Positions 17,024 to 26,039 of a DNA stretch of 64,000 nt are shown here, piece after piece (position 1 is the first letter of the stretch; each line of letters opens with the position of its first letter). Origin of the DNA: Clostridium neonatale (GTDB lineage Bacteria > Bacillota > Clostridia > Clostridiales > Clostridiaceae); the NCBI RefSeq assembly GCF_001458595.1, contig NZ_LN890326.1:86753-150752 (forward strand). The letters are read 5' to 3'. Below the pieces are notes generated by a model. It had not been told where the DNA came from, did not search any database, and was given only the letters and a program-made list of their open reading frames with translations. Made by a program: the position numbers and the translations under genes.

Positions 17024-19687
17024 ATGAGTAACTTTTTTAGTAAAACTACAGATGAATCATTGAAAGAATTAAACTCATCTCTAGAAGGACTATCGAGTAA
17101 CAAAGCTACAGAACTATTAAATACTGTAGGAGAAAACATCTTAAATGAAAAAGAGAAAAAAAGTATGTGGTCCATATTTTTTGATCAGTTTAAAGACTTC
17201 TTAGTTATAATCTTAATTATTGCCGCTATTATTTCTGCTGTGACGGGTAATATGGAAAGCACTATTGTTATTATTGCTGTTATAACTATGAATGCTATAT
17301 TAGGTACAGTTCAATATATTAAAGCTGAACAATCTCTTGATAGCTTAAAAGCTTTATCTGCACCTAATGCTAAAGTAATTAGAGATGGCAAAAAAATTGA
17401 AATTCCATCAAAAGATGTTGTCCCAGGAGACATTCTTCTCCTCGAAGCTGGTGACTTAGTTGTTGCTGATGGAAGAATATTAGAAAACTATTCTCTAAAA
17501 GTTAATGAAAGTTCATTAACAGGTGAATCTGAAGCTGTTGAAAAATTCTCTGATGCTATAAATAAAGATGAAGTAGCCCTAGGCGATCAAAAAAATATGG
17601 TATTTTCAAGTTCCCTAGTTACATATGGTAGAGCTACAGTCTTAGTAACTAAAACAGGAATGAATACTGAGCTTGGTAAAATAGCTACTTTAATGGAAGA
17701 AACTCAAGAAAAAGCTACTCCGCTTCAAGTTTCTTTAGATGAATTTTCTAAAAAATTAGCTATCGGTATTATAGGTATATGTATTCTAGTATTTGCATTA
17801 AGTATGTATAGAGGAACTAATTTATTAGATTCATTAATGTTTGCTGTAGCTTTAGCTGTTGCTGCTATTCCAGAAGCACTTAGTTCAATTGTTACAATTG
17901 TACTTGCCATAGGTACTCAATCAATGGCTAAAGAAAATGCAATTATTAAAAAACTTAAAGCTGTAGAAGGACTTGGTTGTGTATCCGTAATATGCTCTGA
18001 TAAAACTGGAACATTAACACAAAATAAAATGACTGTAAAAAAGATTTTTATTGATAATAAAACAATTGATTGTGAAAAAATTAATGTAAATAGTCCAATT
18101 GAAAGTTTTCTATTAAATAGCTCTATTCTTTGTAGTGATGCAACTTCACTTGATGGAAATGAAATTGGTGATCCAACTGAAGTAGCTTTAACTAATTTAG
18201 GACATAAGTTCTCAATAAACGAGATTGAATGTAGAAAAGCTTATCCAAGATTAAGTGAAATACCATTTGATTCTGATAGAAAGCTTATGAGTACTCTTCA
18301 TAACATAGATGGAAAATATATAATGATAACAAAAGGTGCCTTAGATGTGCTTTTAGATAGAACTACATCAATAAGGACTTCTTCTGGATTAAAAAGATTT
18401 ACCAATGAAGATGCTAATCATATTAATTCTGCTAACAAAGAGTTATCTTCACAAGGGCTTAGAGTTTTAGCATTTGCTTATAAAGAATTAGATGATAATA
18501 AAGAACTTAATTTAGATGATGAAAATGGATTCACTTTCCTTGGTTTAATCTCAATGATTGATCCACCTAGAGAAGAATCTAAAGCTGCTGTTGCAGACTG
18601 TATCAAAGCTTCAATTAAACCAATAATGATCACTGGCGATCATAAAATTACTGCTTCTGCTATAGCAAAAGAAATTGGAATACTTCAAAAAGATGATATG
18701 GCTGTTGAGGGATTAGAGCTTGATAAAATGTCTGATGCTGAACTTGATTCAAAATTAGAACACATCTCAGTTTATGCAAGAGTATCCCCTGAGCATAAAA
18801 TAAGAATAGTTAGAGCATGGCAAAATAAAGGTAAAATCGTTGCAATGACTGGTGATGGAGTTAATGATGCTCCTGCATTAAAACAAGCTGATATTGGTAT
18901 AGCAATGGGAATTACAGGTACTGAAGTTTCAAAGGATGCTGCTTCTATGATCTTAACTGATGATAACTTTGCTACTATAGTAAAATCAGTTACTAACGGA
19001 AGAAACATATATGCTAATATTAAGAATTCAATAAAATTCTTACTTTCAGGTAATATGTCTGGAATATTAAGTGTTCTTTATGCTTCATTACTTGCTCTTC
19101 CAGCTCCATTTGCACCAGTTCACTTATTATTTATAAACTTAGTAACTGATAGTTTACCTGCAATTGCAATAGGAATGGAAAAATCTAAAAAAGATGTATT
19201 AAAAGATAAACCTAGAGATTCTAAGGAATCAATATTAACTAAAGATTTTATGGTAGATATATGCGTTCAAGGATTGATTATTGGAATATTCACCATGATG
19301 GCTTACCACATAGGATTAACAAAAGGTTCTAATGGTGCAGCAATGACAATGGCATTTAGTACTTTATGTTTAGCCAGATTATTCCATGGTTTCAACTGTA
19401 GAGGTAAAAAATCAATATTCTCACTTGGACTTTTCAGTAATAAATTTAGTTGGATGGCATTTGGAGTAGGTATTATTTTAGTAAATTCTGTACTTCTTAT
19501 ACCTGGTCTTCAAGGATTATTTGAAGTTACACCACTTGCTATGAAAGATATAGCTACAGTTCATTTACTTGCTTTCATACCAACTATAATTATTCAACTT
19601 GTTAAAATAGTAAGAGACTTCATTGAAAGAAAAAATGAAATAACTATTGAATCAAACAATACTGTTTCAAATTCAAAAATAGCATAA
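17024..19687 (+). CDS. P2A-type cation-transporting ATPase (Ca2+/Mn2+ efflux)
   Basis: The 887-aa membrane pump has TGES (~residue 165), the ion-site motif PEAL (~281), the phosphorylated DKTGTLT (D~326), MTGDGVNDAP (~608) and a six-helix C-terminal domain. This is the SERCA/PMR1-like architecture. The transcript begins with a Mn-responsive yybP-ykoY riboswitch, which strongly suggests Mn2+ export, with Ca2+ as the alternative substrate; Lactococcus YoaB is a known parallel. AAGGAAG precedes the ATG. It is a single gene, ended by its own terminator. Confidence 0.93.
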   Translation: MSNFFSKTTDESLKELNSSLEGLSSNKATELLNTVGENILNEKEKKSMWSIFFDQFKDFLVIILIIAAIISAVTGNMESTIVIIAVITMNAILGTVQYIKAEQSLDSLKALSAPNAKVIRDGKKIEIPSKDVVPGDILLLEAGDLVVADGRILENYSLKVNESSLTGESEAVEKFSDAINKDEVALGDQKNMVFSSSLVTYGRATVLVTKTGMNTELGKIATLMEETQEKATPLQVSLDEFSKKLAIGIIGICILVFALSMYRGTNLLDSLMFAVALAVAAIPEALSSIVTIVLAIGTQSMAKENAIIKKLKAVEGLGCVSVICSDKTGTLTQNKMTVKKIFIDNKTIDCEKINVNSPIESFLLNSSILCSDATSLDGNEIGDPTEVALTNLGHKFSINEIECRKAYPRLSEIPFDSDRKLMSTLHNIDGKYIMITKGALDVLLDRTTSIRTSSGLKRFTNEDANHINSANKELSSQGLRVLAFAYKELDDNKELNLDDENGFTFLGLISMIDPPREESKAAVADCIKASIKPIMITGDHKITASAIAKEIGILQKDDMAVEGLELDKMSDAELDSKLEHISVYARVSPEHKIRIVRAWQNKGKIVAMTGDGVNDAPALKQADIGIAMGITGTEVSKDAASMILTDDNFATIVKSVTNGRNIYANIKNSIKFLLSGNMSGILSVLYASLLALPAPFAPVHLLFINLVTDSLPAIAIGMEKSKKDVLKDKPRDSKESILTKDFMVDICVQGLIIGIFTMMAYHIGLTKGSNGAAMTMAFSTLCLARLFHGFNCRGKKSIFSLGLFSNKFSWMAFGVGIILVNSVLLIPGLQGLFEVTPLAMKDIATVHLLAFIPTIIIQLVKIVRDFIERKNEITIESNNTVSNSKIA

Positions 19688-19727
19688 TAATTTACTATTT
19701 ATATTGAAATAAAAGTTTTATTTAATC

Positions 19728-19767
19728 AGACTGTATCAAAATTATTATTAAAATTTTGATACAGTCT
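19728..19767 (+). terminator. Terminator of the cation ATPase gene
   Basis: Perfect 16-bp arms (19728-19743 and 19752-19767) with an 8-nt loop lie 40 bp past the stop codon. Confidence 0.9.
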
Positions 19768-19810
19768 ATTATTTATAATTTAAAAATTCTACTCTCTTAA
19801 TTTCAATTCG

Positions 19811-19840
19811 TTGTAATATTCTTCTATTCTATAGTATACT
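19811..19840 (+). promoter_or_regulatory. Probable hydE promoter
   Basis: TTGTAA (19811-19816), an 18-nt spacer and TATACT (19835-19840) lie 65 bp upstream of the hydE start. Confidence 0.45.
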
Positions 19841-19904
19841 AATTCTAAATCAAAAAATTATTTTTGTATTTAAGTTTAACTTACATTTAGGAGATGCAAA
19901 GTTT

Positions 19905-20951
19905 ATGAATAAAATAATAGAAAAAGCTAAACTTACACATGAATTAACTAAAGATGAAATATTAATGTTATTAGAAAATGATAATATAAATGAAGAACTT
20001 TTTAAGGCTGCAGATTATATTAGAGAAAAATATTTAGGAAATGTAGTTAATCTCAGAGGATTAATTGAATTTACAAACATATGTAAAAGAAACTGTATGT
20101 ATTGTGGTTTAAGAAGAGATAATAAAAATCTTAAAAGATACAGATTAACTGAAGATGAGATTTTTGATTTTGCAAGCAAAGCAGTAAACTATGGATATAA
20201 GACAATTGTTCTTCAAGGTGGCGAAGATGACTACTTTGATGTAGATAAAATGACTAATATAGTTAAAAAAATAAAATCACTTGGTGTTGCTTTAACTTTA
20301 AGTTTAGGCGAAAAAACATATGAAGAATATAAAGCATTTAAAGCTGCAGGTGCTGACAGATATTTAATAAGAATAGAAACTACAGACAAGCAGTTATACA
20401 CAGCTATGGATCCAGGCATGAGCTTTGAAAACAGATTAGAATGTTTAGATAATCTTCGTAAGCTGGGTTATGAAGTTGGTACTGGAATATTAGTAGGATT
20501 ACCAAATCAAACTTTAGATTCAATCGCTAATGATATATTATTCTTTAAAGAAATAGATGCAGATATGATAGGAATTGGTCCATTTATTCCAAATGCTGAT
20601 ACTCCTTTAAAGGATGCTGAAGGTGGAAATCTTACATTATCATTAAAAGTAATGGCAATAACAAGATTAATACTTCCAGATATAAATATTCCTGCTACTA
20701 CGGCTATGGAATCCTTAGCCCCTAATGGTAGAATTAAAGCACTTCAAAGTGGTGCAAATGTTGTAATGCCTAATGTTACTGAAGGTGAATATAGGAAGTT
20801 ATATGCTCTATATCCTGGTAAGATTTGCACTGGAGATACTCCATCTCATTGTAGAGGATGTATTACTGGGAAAATAACTGCCATAGGAAGATCTATTTCA
20901 GATGGATATGGATTTAGAGGCAATAGTAATGTAAATTCACATGACTGCTAA
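19905..20951 (+). CDS. hydE: [FeFe]-hydrogenase maturase, radical SAM protein HydE
   Basis: The 348-aa enzyme helps assemble the H-cluster, acting upstream of HydF. The radical-SAM cluster motif CKRNCMYC (CX3CX2C, ~residues 59-66) follows a BATS-family entry segment VNLRGLIEFTN. A second cysteine set near the C-terminus (CTGDTPSHCRGC) matches HydE. No hydF, hydG or hydrogenase gene is next to it, so maturation genes are dispersed, as usual in Clostridium. A GGAG site sits 11 nt before the ATG. It ends only 3 bp from an inverted-repeat element. Confidence 0.93.
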   Translation: MNKIIEKAKLTHELTKDEILMLLENDNINEELFKAADYIREKYLGNVVNLRGLIEFTNICKRNCMYCGLRRDNKNLKRYRLTEDEIFDFASKAVNYGYKTIVLQGGEDDYFDVDKMTNIVKKIKSLGVALTLSLGEKTYEEYKAFKAAGADRYLIRIETTDKQLYTAMDPGMSFENRLECLDNLRKLGYEVGTGILVGLPNQTLDSIANDILFFKEIDADMIGIGPFIPNADTPLKDAEGGNLTLSLKVMAITRLILPDINIPATTAMESLAPNGRIKALQSGANVVMPNVTEGEYRKLYALYPGKICTGDTPSHCRGCITGKITAIGRSISDGYGFRGNSNVNSHDC

Positions 20952-20954
20952 TTA

Positions 20955-21260
20955 TTTATAGAACTGTTGCAAAACTAGAATTTGTCCAGCAATTCTCAGT
21001 TATCAATGCTCAATGAATGATGAAAAACTTTTAGTTTTTCTAAGATTATATTATTGCATCTACATTTGCTAATACAAATGTAATCCGCTTAAGGCGAATG
21101 TTATGGCTAATGCTATAACGATGCAATAATACAATTAAAAAGCTATAAGCTTTTTTTCCTTAATTGAAATTTTATCATTGATAACTGATCATAAAAAACA
21201 AATTCTAATTTGTAATGTAAACATAAAATATTACAAATTATTGTGCAACAAACCTATAAA
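20955..21260. mobile_element. MITE-like inverted-repeat element with an internal four-way junction
   Basis: The whole 316-bp gap between convergent hydE and the DUF3298 gene is one symmetrical structure. Outer arms 20955-20971 and 21244-21260 pair at 14 of 17 positions. Inner arms TCAGTTATCAATG (20996-21008 and 21176-21188) pair perfectly. Hairpins GAAAAAC/GTTTTTC (21022-21040) and AAAAAGCT/AGCTTTTT (21137-21155) follow. A perfect 12-bp stem (21049-21060 with 21120-21131) encloses three hairpins: 21061-21082 (8 bp), a weak one at 21086-21096, and 21100-21119 (8 bp with one G-U). No ORF of note. It may be a non-autonomous transposon, a structured RNA, or both, and could also act as terminator for both genes. 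Confidence 0.65.
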
Positions 21261-21267
21261 TGTAAAA

Positions 21268-21999
21268 TTAATGATAAAGATAATTTTCTCCAAACATTTT
21301 AAGTGGAATCTTAAATTCCCTAATTCCAGCTACATATGGTGCAATTTCATATAGTTGATAGTATATTATTAAATTTTCTCCAGTAAGGTAGTAGCCTTGA
21401 TTATCTTTTATTCCCTTAAAATCTTTTCCTGAATCAAAATATATATCTGGTTCTAAGTTAATTTGTCTCACTATCTCCTTATTTATTATATCTTTATAAT
21501 TAGAGTTTTTTATAAATAAGTCTTGTAGCATTAATAATCTTACATTCTGCTTATCAACATTATATGACGTTCTAATAGTATTTCCATGCGCTCCACCTAG
21601 GTATTCATAATAATCGTTGTATATACTAATTAATTTAGGATTATTTAAATTTACAGTATAATTTGACATTATTTCAAATGGGAAATTTGGAATGATTACA
21701 TTACCTGTATTATCAAAATATTCTCTTGCAGTTTTCTCAGCATCAGCTACTTTAGGTAATATATCATTTTTAATGCTACTATTTATAGAATCTACTCTCT
21801 CTTTAAACAAATCACTTTTTAAATATGGTATCTTTATATCTTCTTTTAAATATTTATAATCATTTTTTATTACTTCCTCACTAACTTCTATTTTATTTTC
21901 AACAATTAATCCACAAGTTATCAACACATTCTGTTTATAACTTGTGGTGAAAGAAGAAGTTATCAACAATCCTATTCCTATGCCTTGAACTATATTCAT
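21268..21999 (-). CDS. DUF3298-domain envelope protein (RsiV / PdaC-like sensor region)
   Basis: The 243-aa protein has a short hydrophobic N-terminus (residues ~3-16) consistent with export or a membrane anchor. A DUF4163-like segment and then DUF3298 follow, recognised by YYEYLGGAHGNTIRTSYNVD and the LQDLF segment. In RsiV this region binds lysozyme, and in PdaC it accompanies a deacetylase; here it stands alone, so the role is open. AAGGAG is 8 nt before the ATG at 21997-21999. It is divergent from a polysaccharide deacetylase, which suggests a cell-wall context. Confidence 0.8.
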   Translation of the reverse strand: MNIVQGIGIGLLITSSFTTSYKQNVLITCGLIVENKIEVSEEVIKNDYKYLKEDIKIPYLKSDLFKERVDSINSSIKNDILPKVADAEKTAREYFDNTGNVIIPNFPFEIMSNYTVNLNNPKLISIYNDYYEYLGGAHGNTIRTSYNVDKQNVRLLMLQDLFIKNSNYKDIINKEIVRQINLEPDIYFDSGKDFKGIKDNQGYYLTGENLIIYYQLYEIAPYVAGIREFKIPLKMFGENYLYH

Positions 22000-22119
22000 A
22001 ATTTATTCTCCTTAATTATAAATTAATGCTTTTTACTACTAATATATTCACACAATTCGCTGTAAATATATGTATATTAACATTTTTATAACATGTTATC
22101 CACATGCACTTGTGGATAA
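21918..22119. promoter_or_regulatory. Cluster of DnaA-box-like sites with a perfect inverted pair
   Basis: Two exact TTATCCACA boxes face each other at 22096-22104 (+) and 22111-22119 (-), separated by 6 nt, in the 307-bp divergent gap. Two one-mismatch boxes, TTATCAACA, lie at 21918-21926 and 21960-21968 in the start of the DUF3298 gene. No origin genes are nearby, so DnaA titration or control of the flanking genes is possible; chance is not excluded. The rest of the gap is AT-rich promoter sequence. Confidence 0.4.
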
Positions 22120-22306
22120 TGTTAATAAGTTGTACTATTTTCTTATTATTGTATACTTTTTATATTTTTAGTCTAAAAGTTATTAAATATTCTGTTAAAT
22201 AATACAATAAATTTTTATTTATAATAATCTTTTTAGATGGCCTCCTAGTATTTATATAATTTTTTATTTATAATGTATTGTATATTATATAATAGGAGGA
22301 AATTTA

Positions 22307-23218
22307 ATGAAGAAATCATACCTATTGATAATATCAATAGTTACTATTATTTCTGTATTTATTGGATATAAATTTATTGATACAAACACAAGTATTATTA
22401 AAGATAATAATCAAAAGGATTACAATGAAAAATCTAATATCCAAGATGATATAAGAATAAACAATAACGACACTAACATAGATGACACTAAAGAAGATAT
22501 TCTTAAAACATATAACTCTGGTTTTTCTGAATCAGATAAATTAATTAATGATAATCGAGGCATTCCAGTTTTATACTATCATTCTGTAAATATAGACTCT
22601 ACTAATGAGGTTATAATAACTCCTGAACTTCTTAAAGAACAGCTTTCATATTTAAAAGATGAAGGATATGTTTCGTTAACAATGAGTGATGTAGCAAATT
22701 ATTTAATAAATAATAAGCCAATTCACGAAAAGAGTATACTAATCACATTTGATGATGGATATATGGATAATTATTACAATGCCTTTCCATTATTAAAAGA
22801 ATTAAATTTGAAAGCTACTATATTTTGTATTACGAATGCTTTAGACGGAAAATATTATCTATCTGAAGATGCCATTAAAGAAATGTCTGATTATGGTATA
22901 GATATTCAAAGTCACACCGTTAATCATCCTAATTTAGATAAATTAAGCTATGCTGATCAATTAGCTGAAATGATTAATTCAAAGAAAACCCTGGAAAAAA
23001 TAATAAATAAAGAGGTATATGCTATCGCCTATCCTTTTGGAGATTTTAATGATGATACTATTAAGGCAGCAAAAGAAGCTGGCTATACACTAGGATTTAC
23101 TACTAACAGAGGATTTTCAGATAGAGAAGATAATCTTCTTAAGCTAGATAGAATCTATGTAAGCTCAAATTATGATCTTAATACACTTAAAAATATTTTA
23201 AACGAAACGAAGAAATAA
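22307..23218 (+). CDS. Membrane-anchored polysaccharide deacetylase (NodB fold)
   Basis: The 303-aa protein has one N-terminal membrane helix (residues ~4-22), a polar Asn/Asp-rich linker to ~75, then a NodB domain. The motifs are TFDDGY (catalytic base and metal Asp), HTVNHPNL (metal His pair) and AYPFGDF. It should deacetylate an extracellular N-acetylated glycan such as peptidoglycan or a cell-surface polymer. AGGAGG sits 7 nt before the ATG. The neighbouring DUF3298 gene and the SigI-RsgI-like gene are both envelope-related. Confidence 0.9.
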   Translation: MKKSYLLIISIVTIISVFIGYKFIDTNTSIIKDNNQKDYNEKSNIQDDIRINNNDTNIDDTKEDILKTYNSGFSESDKLINDNRGIPVLYYHSVNIDSTNEVIITPELLKEQLSYLKDEGYVSLTMSDVANYLINNKPIHEKSILITFDDGYMDNYYNAFPLLKELNLKATIFCITNALDGKYYLSEDAIKEMSDYGIDIQSHTVNHPNLDKLSYADQLAEMINSKKTLEKIINKEVYAIAYPFGDFNDDTIKAAKEAGYTLGFTTNRGFSDREDNLLKLDRIYVSSNYDLNTLKNILNETKK

Positions 23219-23220
23219 AA

Positions 23221-23257
23221 AATAGAACAAGATATACTTTACATATCTTGTTCTATT
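23221..23257. terminator. Shared bidirectional terminator
   Basis: Perfect 15-bp arms (23221-23235 and 23243-23257) lie between the convergent deacetylase and the SigI-RsgI-like gene. Confidence 0.9.
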
Positions 23258-23260
23258 CTT

Positions 23261-24277
23261 TTATTTTTCATTAATATTATCTTCTAATTTCTGCTGAACC
23301 CCTGAATTATTGATAACGACCTTTATATCATTTTCTATTATAAATTTATTAGTCTCTGATAATTCTCCATATTTTAACGGTTGTCCTGCGACGGTTATAT
23401 ACACAGTATTTTCTTTACTTACCATTTCATTTTTTAAACCATATTTTAAAATATCTGTTATTACATCATCAATTTTTCTATTTTCCGCATCTAAATTTGA
23501 AACCAGTACCTTCCCTTTTTCTGTTGGAGAATGTGAATAAATTACCCTATCATATATATTGACATGCAACTTTATATTAGATGTAGTTTGAACAACTATT
23601 ATACTGCTAGCTGTTGTATACTTTGAATATATGTTAAAACCAAATATCATTAAGAATAAAAGTAAAATACATACAGGTATTTTATATATTGCTGATCCAA
23701 TTTTTTTCTTACCTTCACCCACAGCCCCTAAAGTTAATTCACCCTTTAATTTTATTTTTTTAAATTCTCCTGTTGAAGTTAATATGCATGCTGAATTATG
23801 TAATAGTAATTTTATTATTATTCCCCTATATGTCTTCTGCTTAATAATATTATGTCTTGTTTCTCTGTTTCTTTGCTTTAACTTAATTTTTAAATATTCT
23901 TGTATAAACTTATATTCAGGGTTATTTATTATAATAAAATATGCAACAATATAATCTTTCCATTTTTTTATGTAATCACTTTTTATTTTGGTTGCTCTTG
24001 ATAATTTAGGTATATTTAAATGTCTACTTAAATTTAAATTATCTCTTAATTCCTCATTCTCAATAATATAATAAGCAATATTTAAAGCTATATTTCTTTC
24101 CTTTTCTTTTAAAGGAAAATTAACTAAATCCTTAAGAAAAACATTATACATATTTAAATCTTCTATTAATAAATTAATTTGTTCATTTCTATTATCCCTA
24201 TCTGCTGAATCCATTAATATAATTGGTGAAGCAGAAGTAAATTCGTATTTATCCTTCATAAATTTTATATTTTCCAT
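23261..24277 (-). CDS. Fusion of a SigI C-terminal domain with an RsgI-type anti-sigma factor
   Basis: The 338-aa protein combines two halves normally encoded by separate sigI and rsgI genes. Residues ~30-130 match the SigI C-terminal domain (FLKDLVNFPLKEKERNIAL, then DYIKKWKDYIVAYFIII, then EYL). Residues ~149-185 match the RsgI N-terminal domain (YRGIIIK, then CILTSTGEFKKIK). One membrane helix (~199-217) and an RsgI-like outer part (~224-325) follow. The sigma region-2 half of SigI is absent. The normally basic recognition helix is altered (KSDYIKKWKDY). A GAGG site precedes the ATG, so it is probably expressed. Function is unknown; a decoy or pre-occupied anti-sigma is inference. Confidence 0.75.
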   Translation of the reverse strand: MENIKFMKDKYEFTSASPIILMDSADRDNRNEQINLLIEDLNMYNVFLKDLVNFPLKEKERNIALNIAYYIIENEELRDNLNLSRHLNIPKLSRATKIKSDYIKKWKDYIVAYFIIINNPEYKFIQEYLKIKLKQRNRETRHNIIKQKTYRGIIIKLLLHNSACILTSTGEFKKIKLKGELTLGAVGEGKKKIGSAIYKIPVCILLLFLMIFGFNIYSKYTTASSIIVVQTTSNIKLHVNIYDRVIYSHSPTEKGKVLVSNLDAENRKIDDVITDILKYGLKNEMVSKENTVYITVAGQPLKYGELSETNKFIIENDIKVVINNSGVQQKLEDNINEK

Positions 24278-24386
24278 TATTTATATACCTCACACATTGA
24301 TATCAAAATACAACTTCGCTCATATTATATTATTATAACATAGAAAATTATAAGTTAGTTCTAAATCAATTATTATGGAGCATTTT

Positions 24387-24548
24387 ATGAGAAAAAAAGT
24401 TATCTACGTAAATTTCACAAAAAAAAGAAGAGTTAATTTTATATCTTTCATTTTCTACAGAATTGTTAATTTCATATTTAATAAATTTAAAGTCAAGCAT
24501 AAATCTCAATGTAATCAGCATTTAAATAAACAACGTATATCTAACTAA
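24387..24548 (+). CDS. Small basic hypothetical protein, 53 aa
   Basis: The frame is preceded by ATGGAG, 7 nt before its ATG. The product starts MRKKVIYVNFTKKRRV and is rich in Lys and Arg, with a short hydrophobic stretch FISFIFYRIVNFIF. The family is not recognised. It is the only frame in the 344-bp gap between the SigI-RsgI gene and ispF; the rest is AT-rich promoter sequence. Confidence 0.5.
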   Translation: MRKKVIYVNFTKKRRVNFISFIFYRIVNFIFNKFKVKHKSQCNQHLNKQRISN

Positions 24549-24621
24549 TTTTTCATGAAATTTATTTTTTGTGATAAAATAAAAATAAAAATAATAATAA
24601 TAATAAATCAGAGGTGAAAGT

Positions 24622-25089
24622 ATGAGAGTTGGATTAGGATACGATGTTCATAAATTAGTTGAAGATAGAAAATTAATTATAGGCGGTGTTGAAATACCAT
24701 ATGAAAAAGGACTATTAGGTCATTCTGACGCTGATGTTCTTATTCATGCCATAATTGATTCAATTTTAGGTGCCTGCGCTTTAGGCGATATAGGTAAACA
24801 TTTTCCAGATACTGATGAAAATTATAAAGGAGTTTCAAGCATGGTTTTATTAAAAGAAACTGCTAAACTAATTTCAGAATCCGGTTATAAAATAAATAAT
24901 ATAGATGCTACTATAATAGCTCAAGCCCCTAAAATGTTACCTTATATAGATAACATGGTTGTTAATATATCAAATGCTCTTAATATAAATAGAAACCAAG
25001 TTAACATTAAGGCTACTACTGAAGAAGGTTTAGGATTTACTGGTGAAAAACTGGGTATCTCTGCTCAAAGTATAGCTTCTATTGACTAA
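24622..25089 (+). CDS. ispF: 2-C-methyl-D-erythritol 2,4-cyclodiphosphate synthase
   Basis: The 155-aa cytoplasmic trimeric enzyme closes the cyclodiphosphate ring in the MEP isoprenoid pathway. The zinc site is GYDVHKL (Asp and His), and [15 protein letters not shown] is the signature with the third metal ligand. [10 protein letters not shown] and [14 protein letters not shown] complete the active site. It is full length and monofunctional (no IspD fusion). AGAGGTG is 5 nt before the ATG. It stands alone, with its own terminator. Confidence 0.96.
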   Translation: MRVGLGYDVHKLVEDRKLIIGGVEIPYEKGLLGHSDADVLIHAIIDSILGACALGDIGKHFPDTDENYKGVSSMVLLKETAKLISESGYKINNIDATIIAQAPKMLPYIDNMVVNISNALNINRNQVNIKATTEEGLGFTGEKLGISAQSIASID

Positions 25090-25100
25090 ATTTATTAAAT

Positions 25101-25130
25101 AAAAGATGAGTAAGTCACTACTCATCTTTT
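25101..25130. terminator. Shared bidirectional terminator
   Basis: 12-bp arms AAAAGATGAGTA and TACTCATCTTTT with a 6-nt loop sit between ispF and the convergent hypothetical gene. Confidence 0.88.
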
Positions 25131-25142
25131 ATTCATACATAT

Positions 25143-25817
25143 TTAAAATACCTCTGTAAGTTTTCTAAGCAAAACCTTTCTAAATTTTTCTCCATTTACT
25201 TTATTACCAATAGCTGTTCTACTAATTTCTTTCCATTCATCAATTGACATTCCCAACTTCTCTTCTAATTCCTCTTCTGTACTTGTCATTACACTAGAAG
25301 AAATTACAAAGTCAGCTAACTCTTCAGGAGTTGTAAAGAATTTTATATATATAAATTCCTCATTATCTCCCATCCATTTTTTATTAAAAGCTCTTGAAAA
25401 TTTCTTTAATTCTCTTTGAATATTTGAAGACCTCATTTCCCAAAGCTTTGATAAAAATTCATAGTCTTCTTTCATTTTAGAAACTACATCTTTATCTATA
25501 ATATTATCTTTAGATGCATTTCTTATAACATTATCAACACTCACAAAAGGAATATTAGTTATAGTCTTTAATTTTCCATATATCCATTTATAAAAAGACT
25601 CCTGCAAAAAAGAATATTGAATATATCCTAACAAACTCTTTGTATTAGGAAAATAACCCCAGACATTGTTCAATCCATTATTTTTACTGAACATCATTGT
25701 ATGAAAATAAAAAGATTTCTCTGTAGGTGAATCCTTCATAAACATATGCCCACGTATAGTTTTATTTTCTCTGACAACGTTTTCCCAAAACTTAATGGAA
25801 TTATAATTTTCTCTCAC
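25143..25817 (-). CDS. Hypothetical protein, 224 aa
   Basis: The family is not recognised. The product is soluble, mostly helical by composition and rich in Lys, Glu and aromatic residues, with no signal peptide or membrane segment. The most distinctive stretch is FNKKWMGDNEEFIYIKFF. The start is GTG at 25815-25817, with ACGGTGATTTAG upstream. It has no operon partners; the stop is close to the ispF terminator. Confidence 0.6.
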   Translation of the reverse strand: MRENYNSIKFWENVVRENKTIRGHMFMKDSPTEKSFYFHTMMFSKNNGLNNVWGYFPNTKSLLGYIQYSFLQESFYKWIYGKLKTITNIPFVSVDNVIRNASKDNIIDKDVVSKMKEDYEFLSKLWEMRSSNIQRELKKFSRAFNKKWMGDNEEFIYIKFFTTPEELADFVISSSVMTSTEEELEEKLGMSIDEWKEISRTAIGNKVNGEKFRKVLLRKLTEVF

Positions 25818-26039
25818 CTAAATCACCGTCCTATTGTGGTTTATTTCTAATTAAATTTAAAGGTCTATATTTATTCCTTCAATTACATTATATAGTATAT
25901 TGTACTGTTTATTCAAGTTAAATATACATGTTTATTTATTAAAATTCTCTTCTTATAAGGTAAATTTTAACTTGTAATTATTTAGTAATTATTGTTTGAT
26001 ATAGTAACATATTATTAATTCTAACCATAATGATATAAT

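Noticed and set aside
21918..22119. Replication origin
   Set aside because: DnaA-box pair present, but no dnaA, dnaN or similar genes and no AT-rich 13-mer array could be recognised; reported only as a box cluster.
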